From Actinomycetota bacterium (lineage in GTDB: Bacteria; Actinomycetota; Coriobacteriia; Anaerosomatales; JAENZW01), in the NCBI GenBank assembly GCA_016841065.1, contig JAENZW010000005.1, forward strand, positions 1-52,735: 52,735 bases of DNA. Reading direction: 5' to 3'. This document shows positions 1 through 9,179 of the stretch, in pieces. The notes under the pieces were generated by a model. That model was not told the DNA's origin. It saw nothing but the letters and a program-made list of their open reading frames with translations, and searched no databases. The first letter of the stretch is position 1, and each line of letters opens with the position of its first letter. Position numbers and translations under genes: made by a program.

Positions 1-119
1 CCGCTGCCAGGGGATTCCTGCTTGCATGGAGAGTCGACAACGATTCCTGTTACGCACTCGGCGGCACAAATAGTGTCAGCAGTCTTGCCCTGGCGCAGGC
101 TTCGCTGGCCCTAGAGTAG
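1..119 (+). CDS. Possible C-terminal end of an off-window gene
   Basis: The frame beginning at base 3 is open for 38 codons from the window edge to a TAG at 117-119. The encoded tail is mixed polar and hydrophobic and ends ALAQASLALE. A frame this short stays open fairly often by chance in GC-rich DNA, so this is a tentative partial gene. No family can be named. A pilin-like secreted protein is conceivable from the W/C/Y/G-rich stretch, but that is only a guess. A strong-looking promoter for the next gene follows at 182-190, which fits a gene ending here. Confidence 0.3.
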   Translation, partial: AARGFLLAWRVDNDSCYALGGTNSVSSLALAQASLALE

Positions 120-181
120 CGAGTGACGACTGTCACGAACGGGATAGGGCAGCTCGCCAACGTGCAGGAGTGCATTTCACC

Positions 182-190
182 TGGTAGAAT
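182..190 (+). promoter_or_regulatory. Extended -10 promoter for the 14-haem cytochrome
   Basis: The sequence TGGTAGAAT is a TGn extended -10 with hexamer TAGAAT; no convincing -35 lies 17 bases upstream. Transcription would start near 197. This leaves a leader of about 85 bases before the GTG at 283 and argues against the upstream TTG at 199 as a start. The same element recurs before several other genes in the window. Confidence 0.5.
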
Positions 191-282
191 TACTAAGCTT
201 GGGACGATTACTCGAGGGCGTTCGGTCCGACGGGCGGCTCTGCCTGCCGTTCGTCGTTCGATGGCGCCGTGAGGATGTGGCT

Positions 283-3200
283 GTGAGCGCGCGCATCACC
301 ATGCGCATGCCAGGAGCAAGGCGGGCATTCACCATGCTCGCGTTCGGGTGCGCACTCGTGTTTGCCACCACCGCGCTCGCCTTTGCCGAGGACGCCCCTC
401 ACGTGATCACCGACACCGAGACTGACGCCTGCGCGATATGTCACCGGGCGCACGTCTCTCCATCAGAGGCCGGCTGGGAAGACCCCAACTCACTCGAGAC
501 ATCCAGCAGCGCGCTGCTGGTGGGCACATGGGATGAGCCTGGCGACATCGGGCTGTGCTACGTGTGTCATGGTGTTGGCGCACTTGGTTCCGGAACCGAC
601 ATCGAGGCGGACTTCCTCGGGGTGTCTGTTCACAAGATGACCCCGGAGACTTCTCTCTACGGGCCGCCACAGAAGCAGTGTTCTTCCTGTCACGACAGCC
701 ACGGGAGCGAGCGCGACACAGACGGGAAGCCCTTCGCTGCGCTGTTGCGCTCGGATTCGACGACCTCGACCGGTCTGGGCATCGTGTTCTACAGCGGCGA
801 CGAGTACTGCGCGTCCTGCCATCCGGACAGGGTGCAATCGATATGGGACGGGCTCGATATCTGGCAGCAGACTGTTCACGCTGCGCGGATCCCGAAGCCA
901 GCTTCGGGCACGAAGATCGTGTGCTCCGTCTGTCACGCTGAACACGGGTCCGACGTGACACCGCTGATCAATGCTCAGATCACACCGCCTGCGATCACGG
1001 CGACAACGACGGTCACCGCCAACGATCGAACGTTCTGCCTGGTGTGTCACGATATCTCGTACGGCACTTGGGATGATGCTACCGAGTACGCCAAGTCGGG
1101 GCACGCGTCGTCTGCAGAGACCGCAGCAGTGGCCGCAGAGTGGGGTACGGCGACGGGCGCAGATCGTCTCGTCGGCGAATGCCAGGTGTGCCATAGCGCG
1201 ATGGGTCGCGATGATGGCGCTGGCGGTGTGGTCCCGAAACTCACCAACGCGGCGGGGCGGGCACTGTGCGATTCGTGCCACAGCGCGTCGGGCGTGTCTA
1301 CGGACACCGCTTCAATAGCGTTTCCGGCTGCCGCCTCGACTCTGAAAGAGCTGGCAGTCACCTATGACCCGGCGGAGCTCCCAGCGAACTACTCGCGAAT
1401 CAGTGTGTATTCGGCTGAGACCACCGGCGCGGCGCCGCGTCCAGTGCTCGGACCGCGTGAGTTCGAGCCGACCTCGCGTGCAGGCGATGTTGCCGCGGGT
1501 GACGTGGACGGCGATGGTACCGCCGAGTTCGTGGTCGGCGATCCCGGCGCGGCGCGTCTCGAGATCTTCGCCGAAGATTCGCTCGCTGGCCTCGCGCGCA
1601 GCAGTGTCTCGATTGATGCGAACGCGACTTGGGTGGCGGTCGGCGATGTCTTCCTCGATGGTAGCGGACTCCCCGAAGTCGTCGTCGTTTCGCGCTCGGC
1701 CACGAGCCCGTTCGCAAGCAGCGTCTACGTGTACCGTCACAACGGAACCACGCTGACGAAGATCACGGGACCGGTGTCAGTGGGCAACGACGCGTCGGGA
1801 CTTGCGGTCGGCCGCGTGACGAGGGGCGATCGGGATGACATTGTCGTGACGTCGAGCTCGGACAATGAACTTCGGTACCTGACCGAGTCCGGTGTGACCC
1901 CGGGCACGCTGACGATCGACGGTCCGCATGGCACCCGCAAGGGGCCGCGCGGTGTCAGTATCGGCGATGCATGGGATGGGGCGACTACGGAGAACGAGGT
2001 CGTGGTCGCGAACGCCGGGGAGCTGACGGGTACGGTCTCCGTCTTCGACACAACGGGTTCGATCCTGCAGAGCTACGACGCGACGGCGAACGCAGGTGCT
2101 CGAGCATGGGACACTGTGGTCGCCGACGTACTGCCAAACGTGTCTGGTGCGGAAACCATCATCGCCCTCAAACATGAGACCGGCACCAGCGGCATCAACG
2201 TCTACGAGCGGCTGTCCGGCGGAGGCATCGGCAATCGGGTCTCGTACGACACCGGTGCGTACTACAACAGCGCATCACTTGCGGCCGGGGACGTGGATGT
2301 CGACGGCGACAGGGAACTCATCGTGGGCAACGCTGGCCGCTGGGCGCGTGACGCGACGCGTCGCGAACCGTCTGTGCAGGTCTTCGCCGCCAACGGAGCG
2401 GGGACTGCTCTGGCGACACCGCCCACGACACTCTGGGGCGGGGGCGTTGAGCTCGCCGGGCGGGACCCGGGTCTTGCCGTCGCCGATGTCGGCGGTCTCG
2501 GTGAGAGTCGGCATCCTGTGGGGGCTATGGGGGACACGCATGTCTCGACTGAGACCGCGACGGTCACGCGACATGTTGAGTGCGCCGACTGCCACAACGT
2601 GCACGAGTCGACCAGTACTCCCACGTTTGCGTCCGCGAGTCCCGCTTCGGTGTACGGTCCGCTCAAGGGCGCATGGGGCGTTCAGATCCAGAACCTCTCT
2701 TCGGCATCGATCACGCTCACCGAGCGACGGGGCGTTGTGTATGAGTACGAGGTCTGCTTGAAGTGTCACTCGGTGTGGAGTGATCTCGGCAGCGGGCGCG
2801 ACATCGCGAGCGAGGTCAACACGAGAAATGCCTCGTTCCACTCGGTCGAGGGCGTATCTGCGGCTGCGCAGAACACAGCGGGCTCGTTCGTCGCCGGATG
2901 GTCAACGTCATCGATGATGTACTGCGTCGACTGCCATTCGAATGCTGACGCCGCCGAGGCTCGCGGGCCGCACACGAGCGCACTTGCGCCGCTGATGGCG
3001 AGTCCCTTCTGGGGCACTGTGGCGAGCGCTTCGGGACAGCTGTGCTTCGACTGTCACAAGTTCTCCGTGTACTACACGGGCGCGGATGACGTCCTTGGCA
3101 ACACGCCGGCTACAGAGAGCATGTTCCGCGGCGTGAATCTCACGCAGCCGAAACTCCATATGCTCCACGTGAACACGCGGGGATTCGGCTGCGAGACGTG

Positions 3201-3759
3201 CCATGTGAGCCACGGCGGCGACAACGAGCACATGATCCGCGATGACGTGGACTGGATCCACCAGACCAACGGCGGGGCATGCTTCACCCCGTGCCATTCG
3301 GGAAGCACTGCGAACGCGTACTCGCGCGTGACAACCCAGGTTTCACCGACAGGACTCAACGTCATCGTCGGTACGACCATCACGGGGAACTTGGCCTCAC
3401 TGCAGGCGCAGGATGCGAATGTCCTGCAGGTTCAGGAGGTCTCCGGTGCACCGCCGGGCTTCAACGTCCAGATCGACTACACCGGTGTCGGGGTGCTGCC
3501 GGGCAGCTTCAAGCTGTACGGGCGCTATCAGGGTAACGCCGGGCATACAGTCAACGTGCAGGCCTGGAACTGGACTACCTCGGCGTGGACAACGATCTCT
3601 ACATTGCCGAGCGCTCTGACGAACGGAACCTACACGTATCCGCTGACGAACTCCCAGTTCCTGTCGGGTACAGGGCAGGTGCGCGTGCGGGTCTATCACG
3701 CGAGCGGCGGGAGCGACACGCACAACCTGTACATCGATCGGGCCTGGCTGCAACAGTAG
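283..3759 (+). CDS. Secreted 14-haem c-type cytochrome with FG-GAP insertion
   Basis: A 1158-residue exported multihaem cytochrome, probably an extracytoplasmic electron carrier. I chose GTG 283 because GAGGA lies seven bases upstream and a signal peptide follows (arginines, then a hydrophobic stretch ending ALAFAED). There are thirteen CxxCH haem sites plus one CFTPCH (CX3CH) near residue 1000. Eight haems occupy residues ~50-330 and six occupy ~767-1000. Between them, residues ~390-750 contain FG-GAP/VCBS-type repeats with calcium-loop motifs such as DVDGDGTAEF and DVDVDGDREL, so a beta-propeller seems inserted between two haem blocks. Residues ~1015-1158 look like a beta-sandwich with no cysteines, perhaps for surface attachment or glycan binding. 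The electron acceptor cannot be told from sequence. Confidence 0.9.
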   Translation: MSARITMRMPGARRAFTMLAFGCALVFATTALAFAEDAPHVITDTETDACAICHRAHVSPSEAGWEDPNSLETSSSALLVGTWDEPGDIGLCYVCHGVGALGSGTDIEADFLGVSVHKMTPETSLYGPPQKQCSSCHDSHGSERDTDGKPFAALLRSDSTTSTGLGIVFYSGDEYCASCHPDRVQSIWDGLDIWQQTVHAARIPKPASGTKIVCSVCHAEHGSDVTPLINAQITPPAITATTTVTANDRTFCLVCHDISYGTWDDATEYAKSGHASSAETAAVAAEWGTATGADRLVGECQVCHSAMGRDDGAGGVVPKLTNAAGRALCDSCHSASGVSTDTASIAFPAAASTLKELAVTYDPAELPANYSRISVYSAETTGAAPRPVLGPREFEPTSRAGDVAAGDVDGDGTAEFVVGDPGAARLEIFAEDSLAGLARSSVSIDANATWVAVGDVFLDGSGLPEVVVVSRSATSPFASSVYVYRHNGTTLTKITGPVSVGNDASGLAVGRVTRGDRDDIVVTSSSDNELRYLTESGVTPGTLTIDGPHGTRKGPRGVSIGDAWDGATTENEVVVANAGELTGTVSVFDTTGSILQSYDATANAGARAWDTVVADVLPNVSGAETIIALKHETGTSGINVYERLSGGGIGNRVSYDTGAYYNSASLAAGDVDVDGDRELIVGNAGRWARDATRREPSVQVFAANGAGTALATPPTTLWGGGVELAGRDPGLAVADVGGLGESRHPVGAMGDTHVSTETATVTRHVECADCHNVHESTSTPTFASASPASVYGPLKGAWGVQIQNLSSASITLTERRGVVYEYEVCLKCHSVWSDLGSGRDIASEVNTRNASFHSVEGVSAAAQNTAGSFVAGWSTSSMMYCVDCHSNADAAEARGPHTSALAPLMASPFWGTVASASGQLCFDCHKFSVYYTGADDVLGNTPATESMFRGVNLTQPKLHMLHVNTRGFGCETCHVSHGGDNEHMIRDDVDWIHQTNGGACFTPCHSGSTANAYSRVTTQVSPTGLNVIVGTTITGNLASLQAQDANVLQVQEVSGAPPGFNVQIDYTGVGVLPGSFKLYGRYQGNAGHTVNVQAWNWTTSAWTTISTLPSALTNGTYTYPLTNSQFLSGTGQVRVRVYHASGGSDTHNLYIDRAWLQQ

Positions 3760-3822
3760 ACTGATGCGTGCAGTGCGTCGTCGGACGCGCTCTCGCCCTG
3801 AGAAGCGATCGCAGACGGGGCT

Positions 3823-4866
3823 CTATGCCTTGATGAACACCGGCGTTCCTACGTCGACGCGCTCGTAGAGATCCTCGATGTCCCATCGATGCATCCGCAT
3901 GCAGCCGTGGCTGGCGGCGGTTCCGATCGAGTAGTCCGCGGTGGTACCGTGGATGCGGATCGCCGGTGCGTCGAGATCAAGCGCTCGCGTGCCCAGCGGG
4001 TTCGAGACACCCGGAGGGATGTACCTGGGCATGCTTGCTGCCCAGGCGCTGCCCGGGTTGCTCCAGGACGGCATGTATCGCTTGTTGATGACCATCCAGT
4101 TCCCACGCGGTGTGGAGTGTCCCGGCGATCCAACCGCCACGCCGTATTCCTTCTCGATCTCCAGGCCGTCGTAGAGCGTGAGATGGCGCTCCGAGAGATC
4201 CACCACGATCGTCTTGCCGAGAGAATCGTCACTCACTCCCGGTTGGACCCTGTTCACCGGCAGTTCGATGGACTTCTGGCCTGCCAGCAGTGCGGCAGTG
4301 AGCAGCCGCACCGTCTCCTCTCGGTCCGTCTCGTACCCGACACGGGACTTTCGCATCAGGATCTCATCCTCTATCGGATCGCGCGTGATGGTTGCATCGA
4401 TCGATGGGCGGTCTACCTGCGCGGCAACCTCGGCCACCCACTCCTCGACCGGCGCGCCGTCGAGGACGAGCACGGTCTTGACGTCCGCGACAATCGGGCG
4501 ATCGAGCAGCCGGCGGGCAGTCCGTTCTGCAACTGTGGTGCTCGCAACCGGGCCGAAGGCCTCCTCGAGCATCGAGTCAGCATCGACGTACAGGCTCACT
4601 GAGGGATCGAGGTCGAACCTCTTCTTGCCGAAGGTAGCCGAGATCGGTTCCATGAGCGGTGCGGTAATCGAGCGCTCGATCAGATCTCGGGCCTCCGCCC
4701 TAGTCATGCCGCCGATCGGCATCCCTTCGACGGTGATGCCGTCGGGCACGATGTCTCGAACGGAGTAGTCGTCGACTGCCGTCCAGGTGAAGCCGGCGGA
4801 CAGTGCTAGGAGACCGCATGCGGCCAATACGCCGAAGATTCGCAAGGCTCGTGTCTTGAGGCTCAT
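3823..4866 (-). CDS. L,D-transpeptidase (YkuD) with PG_binding_4 domain
   Basis: A 347-residue cell-wall enzyme that would form 3-3 cross-links or attach proteins to peptidoglycan outside the membrane. One N-terminal membrane segment (residues ~10-30) is followed by a VanW/PG_binding_4-like region with GGMTRAEARDLIE, then a C-terminal YkuD domain. The catalytic signature is complete: His306 in HGTT, then SHGCMRM with nucleophile Cys322. ATG 4866 is preferred over a TTG at 4899 because the hydrophobic anchor then starts close to the N terminus and the TTG has no ribosome site. The gene is convergent with the upstream cytochrome and divergent from cheR. Confidence 0.9.
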   Translation of the reverse strand: MSLKTRALRIFGVLAACGLLALSAGFTWTAVDDYSVRDIVPDGITVEGMPIGGMTRAEARDLIERSITAPLMEPISATFGKKRFDLDPSVSLYVDADSMLEEAFGPVASTTVAERTARRLLDRPIVADVKTVLVLDGAPVEEWVAEVAAQVDRPSIDATITRDPIEDEILMRKSRVGYETDREETVRLLTAALLAGQKSIELPVNRVQPGVSDDSLGKTIVVDLSERHLTLYDGLEIEKEYGVAVGSPGHSTPRGNWMVINKRYMPSWSNPGSAWAASMPRYIPPGVSNPLGTRALDLDAPAIRIHGTTADYSIGTAASHGCMRMHRWDIEDLYERVDVGTPVFIKA

Positions 4867-4930
4867 TCGCTGGCTGTGCTCTCGTGGTCTCGTCTTCAAG
4901 GGCGGGTCACAATGTGTCTGGCCGATATTC

Positions 4931-4936
4931 TACAAT
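4931..4936 (+). promoter_or_regulatory. Possible -10 box for the chemosensory operon
   Basis: TACAAT lies 53 bases before the cheR start, in the gap divergent from the L,D-transpeptidase gene. Only a weak GTCACA is found at -35 distance and there is no TGn extension, so this is tentative. Confidence 0.3.
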
Positions 4937-4988
4937 GAGAAGCAGATTACGTGCCCCATTGGGTTCATTGCACGCCGAGGGAGGACCG

Positions 4989-5831
4989 GTGTCATCTACT
5001 GAGGCTGGTCAGGTCTATCGGGGCAACCTCAACAAACTCGTCACCAAGATTCTCGACGAGCGCGGGTTCGACATGGGTCGCTACCGGACGCCCTACCTGG
5101 AACGACGGATCGGAGCGCGGCTTCGGACCCTCGGTCTGCACTCCTATCGTCAGTACGCCGACTATCTGGATGTTCACCAGGACGAGTACGGCAAACTCCT
5201 CGACATGCTTACGATCAACGTCACGGACTTCTTTCGCGATTCCACGGTCTTCGACCTGTTTCGGAGTGACATTGTGCCCGCGATGGTTCAGGAGAAGACC
5301 CGGACGCGACAGCGTATGATCAGAGCGTGGTCTGCCGGGTGCGCGACGGGCGAGGAGACGTACTCGATCGCGATGTCGTTGCTTGAGGGGTTCGGCCAAG
5401 GGAAGGGCAGCTTCGTTCTCTCGGTACTCGGGACCGATCTTGACGAGAAAGCCCTTGCCGCAGCCAAGCGTGCCGAGTACCCGATAGACAAGCTGGAGCA
5501 CATCCCTGCGCCTCTTCGGCTAAAATACCTGGAGGTGGAAGGGGACAAGTTCCGCATTCGCTCGAATGTGAAGAGCCAGGTGAAGTTCCGGCGCTTGAAT
5601 CTCTTCTGCGACAAGCCGATAAGCATAGTTGACGTCGTCTTCTGTCGAAACGTGTTCATCTACTTCTCACGCGAACAGCAGGAGAAGGTGCTTGAGATGT
5701 TCTGGACTGCGCTGTCGAGGGGTGGCTATCTGGTGCTCGGCAGGAGCGAGCGGCTGGCCCCGTCGATGGCGGGGCGATTCGAGCTCGTAAACAGCAGGGA
5801 GCGTGTCTATCGCAAGCCGCGGCTTCGCTAG
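4989..5831 (+). CDS. cheR: Chemotaxis protein methyltransferase CheR
   Basis: A 280-residue SAM-dependent methyltransferase that methylates glutamates on chemoreceptors. The all-helical N-terminal part covers residues ~10-75. The SAM-binding domain follows, with AWSAGCATGEETYSIAM as the classic CheR motif I, then LGTDLDEKAL and a late CRNVFIYF motif. GTG 4989 is chosen because GAGGGAGGA ends three bases upstream and the frame upstream lacks family similarity. It is the first gene of the operon; the antagonist CheB is encoded downstream. Confidence 0.93.
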   Translation: MSSTEAGQVYRGNLNKLVTKILDERGFDMGRYRTPYLERRIGARLRTLGLHSYRQYADYLDVHQDEYGKLLDMLTINVTDFFRDSTVFDLFRSDIVPAMVQEKTRTRQRMIRAWSAGCATGEETYSIAMSLLEGFGQGKGSFVLSVLGTDLDEKALAAAKRAEYPIDKLEHIPAPLRLKYLEVEGDKFRIRSNVKSQVKFRRLNLFCDKPISIVDVVFCRNVFIYFSREQQEKVLEMFWTALSRGGYLVLGRSERLAPSMAGRFELVNSRERVYRKPRLR

Positions 5832-5891
5832 GAGCTGGCGTCGGGGGTGACCGGGCTCGGTTGAGTCCGAAAGACTGAGGAGGATCGCAGT

Positions 5892-7208
5892 ATGGTGCAG
5901 GAACACCGCAGAAGCGAGGTCAGGGGGGGCTTGTCCACCGCTTTCACGCTCGCAACGTGGTTCAGCATCGCACCAGCCGTAGGCGTCGGCCTGGCGTTCA
6001 CCGCGTTCTTCGCGTACTACAGGCTTGATTTGACGTTGGGCCAGATGATTCCGGTGATGTTCGTGGGCGCGCTCTCGATGATCGTAATGGGCTTTCCCGG
6101 CACAATCCTGTGGCGCATGTCGTTTCGTCGCCGGGTTCTCGATCCGTTGAGGGATCTCGGTGCAGTGATGATCGAGGCCGGCCAGGGAAACCTGACTGCT
6201 CGCGCGGAGATCTTCCGACAGGATGAGATTGGCGTTCTAGCGGAGGAGTGCAACGGTCTTGTGGAGTCGCTGCAGATGATCGCATCCGGCGTTCGCCTGT
6301 CTGCCGAGTCTGTTTCGGCCGCAGCAGCGCAGCTCTCCGCGTCGTCGGAGGAGATATCGTCCTCGACGATGGAGATATCTTCGTCGGTTCAACAGATAGC
6401 GCATGGCGCCGAGCTTCAATCCCGCAAAGTGGAGGAGACGACCGTCGCGATCGTCTCGATCAACACCACCACAGATGACGTCGCGAGGCAGGCGGAGGAG
6501 GCGGCAACCACCAGCGAAGAGGCTGCGCGCGTGGCAGCGCACGGCGAGCAGGCCACAGACGAGGCGATCGTCAAGATCGCCGAGGTACAGCAGGCAATAG
6601 AGACCCTCGCCGAGTCGGTCGTACTTCTCGGCAAGCGCTCCAGCGAGATCGGCTCCATCGTGGACGTGATCACGTCGATCGCCGATCAGACGAACCTACT
6701 GTCCCTGAATGCGGCCATCGAAGCGGCACGAGCAGGCGAGTCCGGCCGCGGATTCTCCGTGGTCGCAGATGAGGTCCGCAAGCTCGCCGAAGGTTCTGGG
6801 AAGGCCGCCGAGCAGATCGGCGAACTCATCAAGGAAGTCCAGGAAGAGACCGCGAAGGCCGTCAAGTACATGGAGATCGGCACCCGCGAGGTGGAAGTCG
6901 GAAGCGAGGTCGTCGCGAAGAGCGGCGACGCGCTTCGGCAGATCACGGATGCCGTATCGAGAACGGCGGTCCTCGCCGAGCAGATATCCCACTCCATGCA
7001 GGGTCAAGCGCAGCGGACGACGGCTGTAGACAAGGCAATGCACGAGATTGCCGCGGTCGTCGAGGAGAACGCAGCATCTGCCGAAGAGACCGCGGCTGCC
7101 GCAGAGGAACAAACGGCGTGCATGCAGGAGGTCACTTCTTCGGCGCAGGAGCTCTCGGACATGGCGCAGCGACTGGAAGACTCCGTGCATCGGTTCAAGG
7201 TTGACTAG
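5892..7208 (+). CDS. Methyl-accepting chemotaxis protein with minimal extracytoplasmic part
   Basis: A 438-residue chemoreceptor with GAGGAGG about eight bases before the ATG. Two membrane spans lie at residues ~18-40 and ~48-70 with only a short loop between them, so there is no classical periplasmic ligand domain. A HAMP domain follows (DPLRDL ... DEIGVLA), then a long coiled-coil signalling domain. The hairpin tip is conserved: [18 protein letters not shown] and [14 protein letters not shown]. Input is probably through the membrane, HAMP or a partner protein. It is encoded inside the che operon and so is likely its main receptor. Alternating glutamine/glutamate pairs in the helices are candidate methylation sites for CheR and CheB. 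Confidence 0.93.
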   Translation: MVQEHRRSEVRGGLSTAFTLATWFSIAPAVGVGLAFTAFFAYYRLDLTLGQMIPVMFVGALSMIVMGFPGTILWRMSFRRRVLDPLRDLGAVMIEAGQGNLTARAEIFRQDEIGVLAEECNGLVESLQMIASGVRLSAESVSAAAAQLSASSEEISSSTMEISSSVQQIAHGAELQSRKVEETTVAIVSINTTTDDVARQAEEAATTSEEAARVAAHGEQATDEAIVKIAEVQQAIETLAESVVLLGKRSSEIGSIVDVITSIADQTNLLSLNAAIEAARAGESGRGFSVVADEVRKLAEGSGKAAEQIGELIKEVQEETAKAVKYMEIGTREVEVGSEVVAKSGDALRQITDAVSRTAVLAEQISHSMQGQAQRTTAVDKAMHEIAAVVEENAASAEETAAAAEEQTACMQEVTSSAQELSDMAQRLEDSVHRFKVD

Positions 7209-7217
7209 GAGGCCAAG

Positions 7218-7718
7218 GTGCCTGGCGTGACCGAACAGGAGACTCGCAGCTTCGTTGTCTTCAGGCTGGGTGCAGAGGAGTACGCTCTGCCGATTGAGCG
7301 CGTCCAGAGCATCATTCGCTATGAAGAGGCGACGCCGGTTCCCCGGGCGCCGAAGACCGTTCAGGGCATCATCAACATGCGTGGAGTCGTGATTCCGGTG
7401 CTCGATCTCTCGGAGCGACTGCGAGGCGTGGGGTTCACGCCGTCTGTCACGTCGAGAATCATCGTGGCGGAGGCTTCGGGCGGGGCGGTCGGACTTGCCG
7501 TTGATGCTGCGAACGAGGTGACGAGCTTTCCGGTGGAGAGCATTAGGCCGGCCCCCGAGAGCGTCCTGACTGAGGAGATCATGGGGGCGGTCGAGGGTGT
7601 GGCGGAGCGCGAGGGCTCACTGGTGATCATCCTCGACCTTGATGGCGCGATTCCGCGAACAGAGTACGCCCGGGTTCACATACCGGACGTTCCTCAGGAG
7701 GGTGACGCAGATGTCTAA
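7218..7718 (+). CDS. cheW: CheW coupling protein
   Basis: A 166-residue CheW that would link CheA to the receptor. The CheW fold starts at SFVVFRLGAEEYALPIERV and includes the conserved GIINMRGVVIPVLDLSERL segment and a late SLVIILDLDGAIP strand. The GTG start has AGGAGG overlapping the preceding stop region, with five bases of spacing. The last eight bases overlap cheY, so the two are translationally coupled. An acidic tail of about twenty residues follows the fold. Confidence 0.93.
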   Translation: MPGVTEQETRSFVVFRLGAEEYALPIERVQSIIRYEEATPVPRAPKTVQGIINMRGVVIPVLDLSERLRGVGFTPSVTSRIIVAEASGGAVGLAVDAANEVTSFPVESIRPAPESVLTEEIMGAVEGVAEREGSLVIILDLDGAIPRTEYARVHIPDVPQEGDADV

Positions 7719-8082
7719 GACCGTCCTCGTCGTCGATGACGCCGCCTTCATGCGGATGATGATTCGCGACATTCTCGCGAAGGAAGGCTACGTCATCCAC
7801 GAGGCGGTCAACGGAAGAGACGCAGTTGAGAAGTACGACGAGATTCGTCCCGACCTGGTGACCATGGATATCACGATGCCGGAAATGGATGGCATCGAGG
7901 CTTTGCGCTCCATACGCGAACGTGACCCGAACGCGCGCGTGCTCATGGTAAGTGCGATGGGGCAGCAGAAGATGATTGTGGAGGCGCTAGAGGCAGGCGC
8001 GCTCGACTTCCTGGTCAAGCCGTTCCAGCCGACGAAAGTGCTCGAGACCGTGAAGAAGTGCCTGCAGTTGCAGGCTGGCTGA
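7711..8082 (+). CDS. cheY: CheY response regulator
   Basis: A 123-residue single-domain receiver. The acidic pocket is Asp9/Asp10, the phosphoacceptor is Asp53 (LVTMDITMPEMDG), the switch Ser is in VLMVSAMG, and Lys is in FLVKPF. The start ATG has AGGAGG eight bases upstream, inside the end of cheW. There is no output domain, so it acts by protein contact. With no flagellar genes nearby and pilT downstream, the target may be a pilus motor rather than FliM; that is inference. Confidence 0.95.
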   Translation: MSKTVLVVDDAAFMRMMIRDILAKEGYVIHEAVNGRDAVEKYDEIRPDLVTMDITMPEMDGIEALRSIRERDPNARVLMVSAMGQQKMIVEALEAGALDFLVKPFQPTKVLETVKKCLQLQAG

Positions 8083-8096
8083 CCGGAAACCACTCA

Positions 8097-9179
8097 ATGC
8101 GTTCGACCATCAGAGTCCTTGTCGTGGACGACTCGGCGCTCGTGCGCCAGATGCTCACGCGCGCCCTGGGTCTCGATCCTCGAGTGGAGATCGTTGGAGT
8201 CGCCAGGACCGGCGTGGAAGCGATCGAGAAGGCGCGCGAACTAGCCCCCGACGTGATCACTCTAGACATCGAGATGCCCGAACTCACGGGAATCGAGGCT
8301 ATCCCGCACCTCAAGAAGCACTCCAGCGCGCGTATCGTGATGCTCAGTTCGATCGACGATCCAGACACCACGTATCAGGCGCTCGCCGCCGGTGCCGTCG
8401 ACTTCATCTCGAAGCCCAAACAAGGGATGGCCACATCTCTCGGGGATCTCGCCGAACTGGTTCTCAAGAAGATCAAGACCGCGTACAGAATCAATCCGGA
8501 TCGCGTCGCTCAGATGCTCGAAGTCGCAGGCGACGGGGTTCCAGGGGGAGCCCGGCAGTCCCCTGAGAGTCAAGCTGCTCATCCGACAACCCTCGACAAC
8601 GTAGTGGCGATTGCGGCGTCGACAGGAGGCCCTCCAGCGCTCGAGCGAGTGTTCTCGGGTCTTTCAGCCTCGCTGCCGGCTGCTTTCCTGATCGTTCAGC
8701 ACCTTCCGGTCGGGTTCTCGAGTTCACTCGCGCGTCGCCTCACCGCTGCATCTGACATCGAGGCGGTGGAAGCGCGGAATGGGATGCCCATCACTGCAGG
8801 GAAGGCCTACATCGCCCCGCACGGCAATCATATGGTTGCCCAGGCGGTTGACGGCAGGCCGGGCCGACTTGTCTTCGCAGAAACGCCTGCCGTACACGGC
8901 GTCTGCCCCGCGGCGGATCCCCTGTTCGAGAGTGTGGCGCGAGTGTACGGCCAGAGGGCCATCGGAGTCATCCTGACGGGCATGGGTTCGGATGGGGCGC
9001 TGGGTCTGAACGCGATCAAATCGGCTGGCGGCGAGACGATTGCTCAGAATGAAGAGACTAGCGTCGTCTGGGGCATGCCGGGCGCGGCGATGCGCCTCGG
9101 TGCGGTTCGCCATGCGGTACCGATCGGTCTGGTTGCCGCTGAGATTAGACGTTCTATGCGAGGGAGGGTGTCCGCATGA
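8097..9179 (+). CDS. cheB: CheB receptor methylesterase/glutamine deamidase
   Basis: A 360-residue two-domain enzyme. The N-terminal receiver has Asp11/Asp12 and phosphoacceptor Asp57 (ITLDIEMPEL). A linker of about 40 residues leads to the methylesterase domain with the catalytic triad motifs AASTGG (Ser near residue 175), QHLPVGF (His) and GMGSDGA (Asp). It removes the methyl groups added by CheR. The ATG at 8097 is 14 bases after cheY. The last four bases (ATGA) overlap the cheA start. Confidence 0.95.
   Translation: MRSTIRVLVVDDSALVRQMLTRALGLDPRVEIVGVARTGVEAIEKARELAPDVITLDIEMPELTGIEAIPHLKKHSSARIVMLSSIDDPDTTYQALAAGAVDFISKPKQGMATSLGDLAELVLKKIKTAYRINPDRVAQMLEVAGDGVPGGARQSPESQAAHPTTLDNVVAIAASTGGPPALERVFSGLSASLPAAFLIVQHLPVGFSSSLARRLTAASDIEAVEARNGMPITAGKAYIAPHGNHMVAQAVDGRPGRLVFAETPAVHGVCPAADPLFESVARVYGQRAIGVILTGMGSDGALGLNAIKSAGGETIAQNEETSVVWGMPGAAMRLGAVRHAVPIGLVAAEIRRSMRGRVSA

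Noticed and set aside
199-282. TTG 199 as the start of the 14-haem cytochrome
   Set aside because: It would place 28 charged residues before the signal peptide, has no ribosome site, and begins almost at the predicted transcript start. GTG 283 has a good site.
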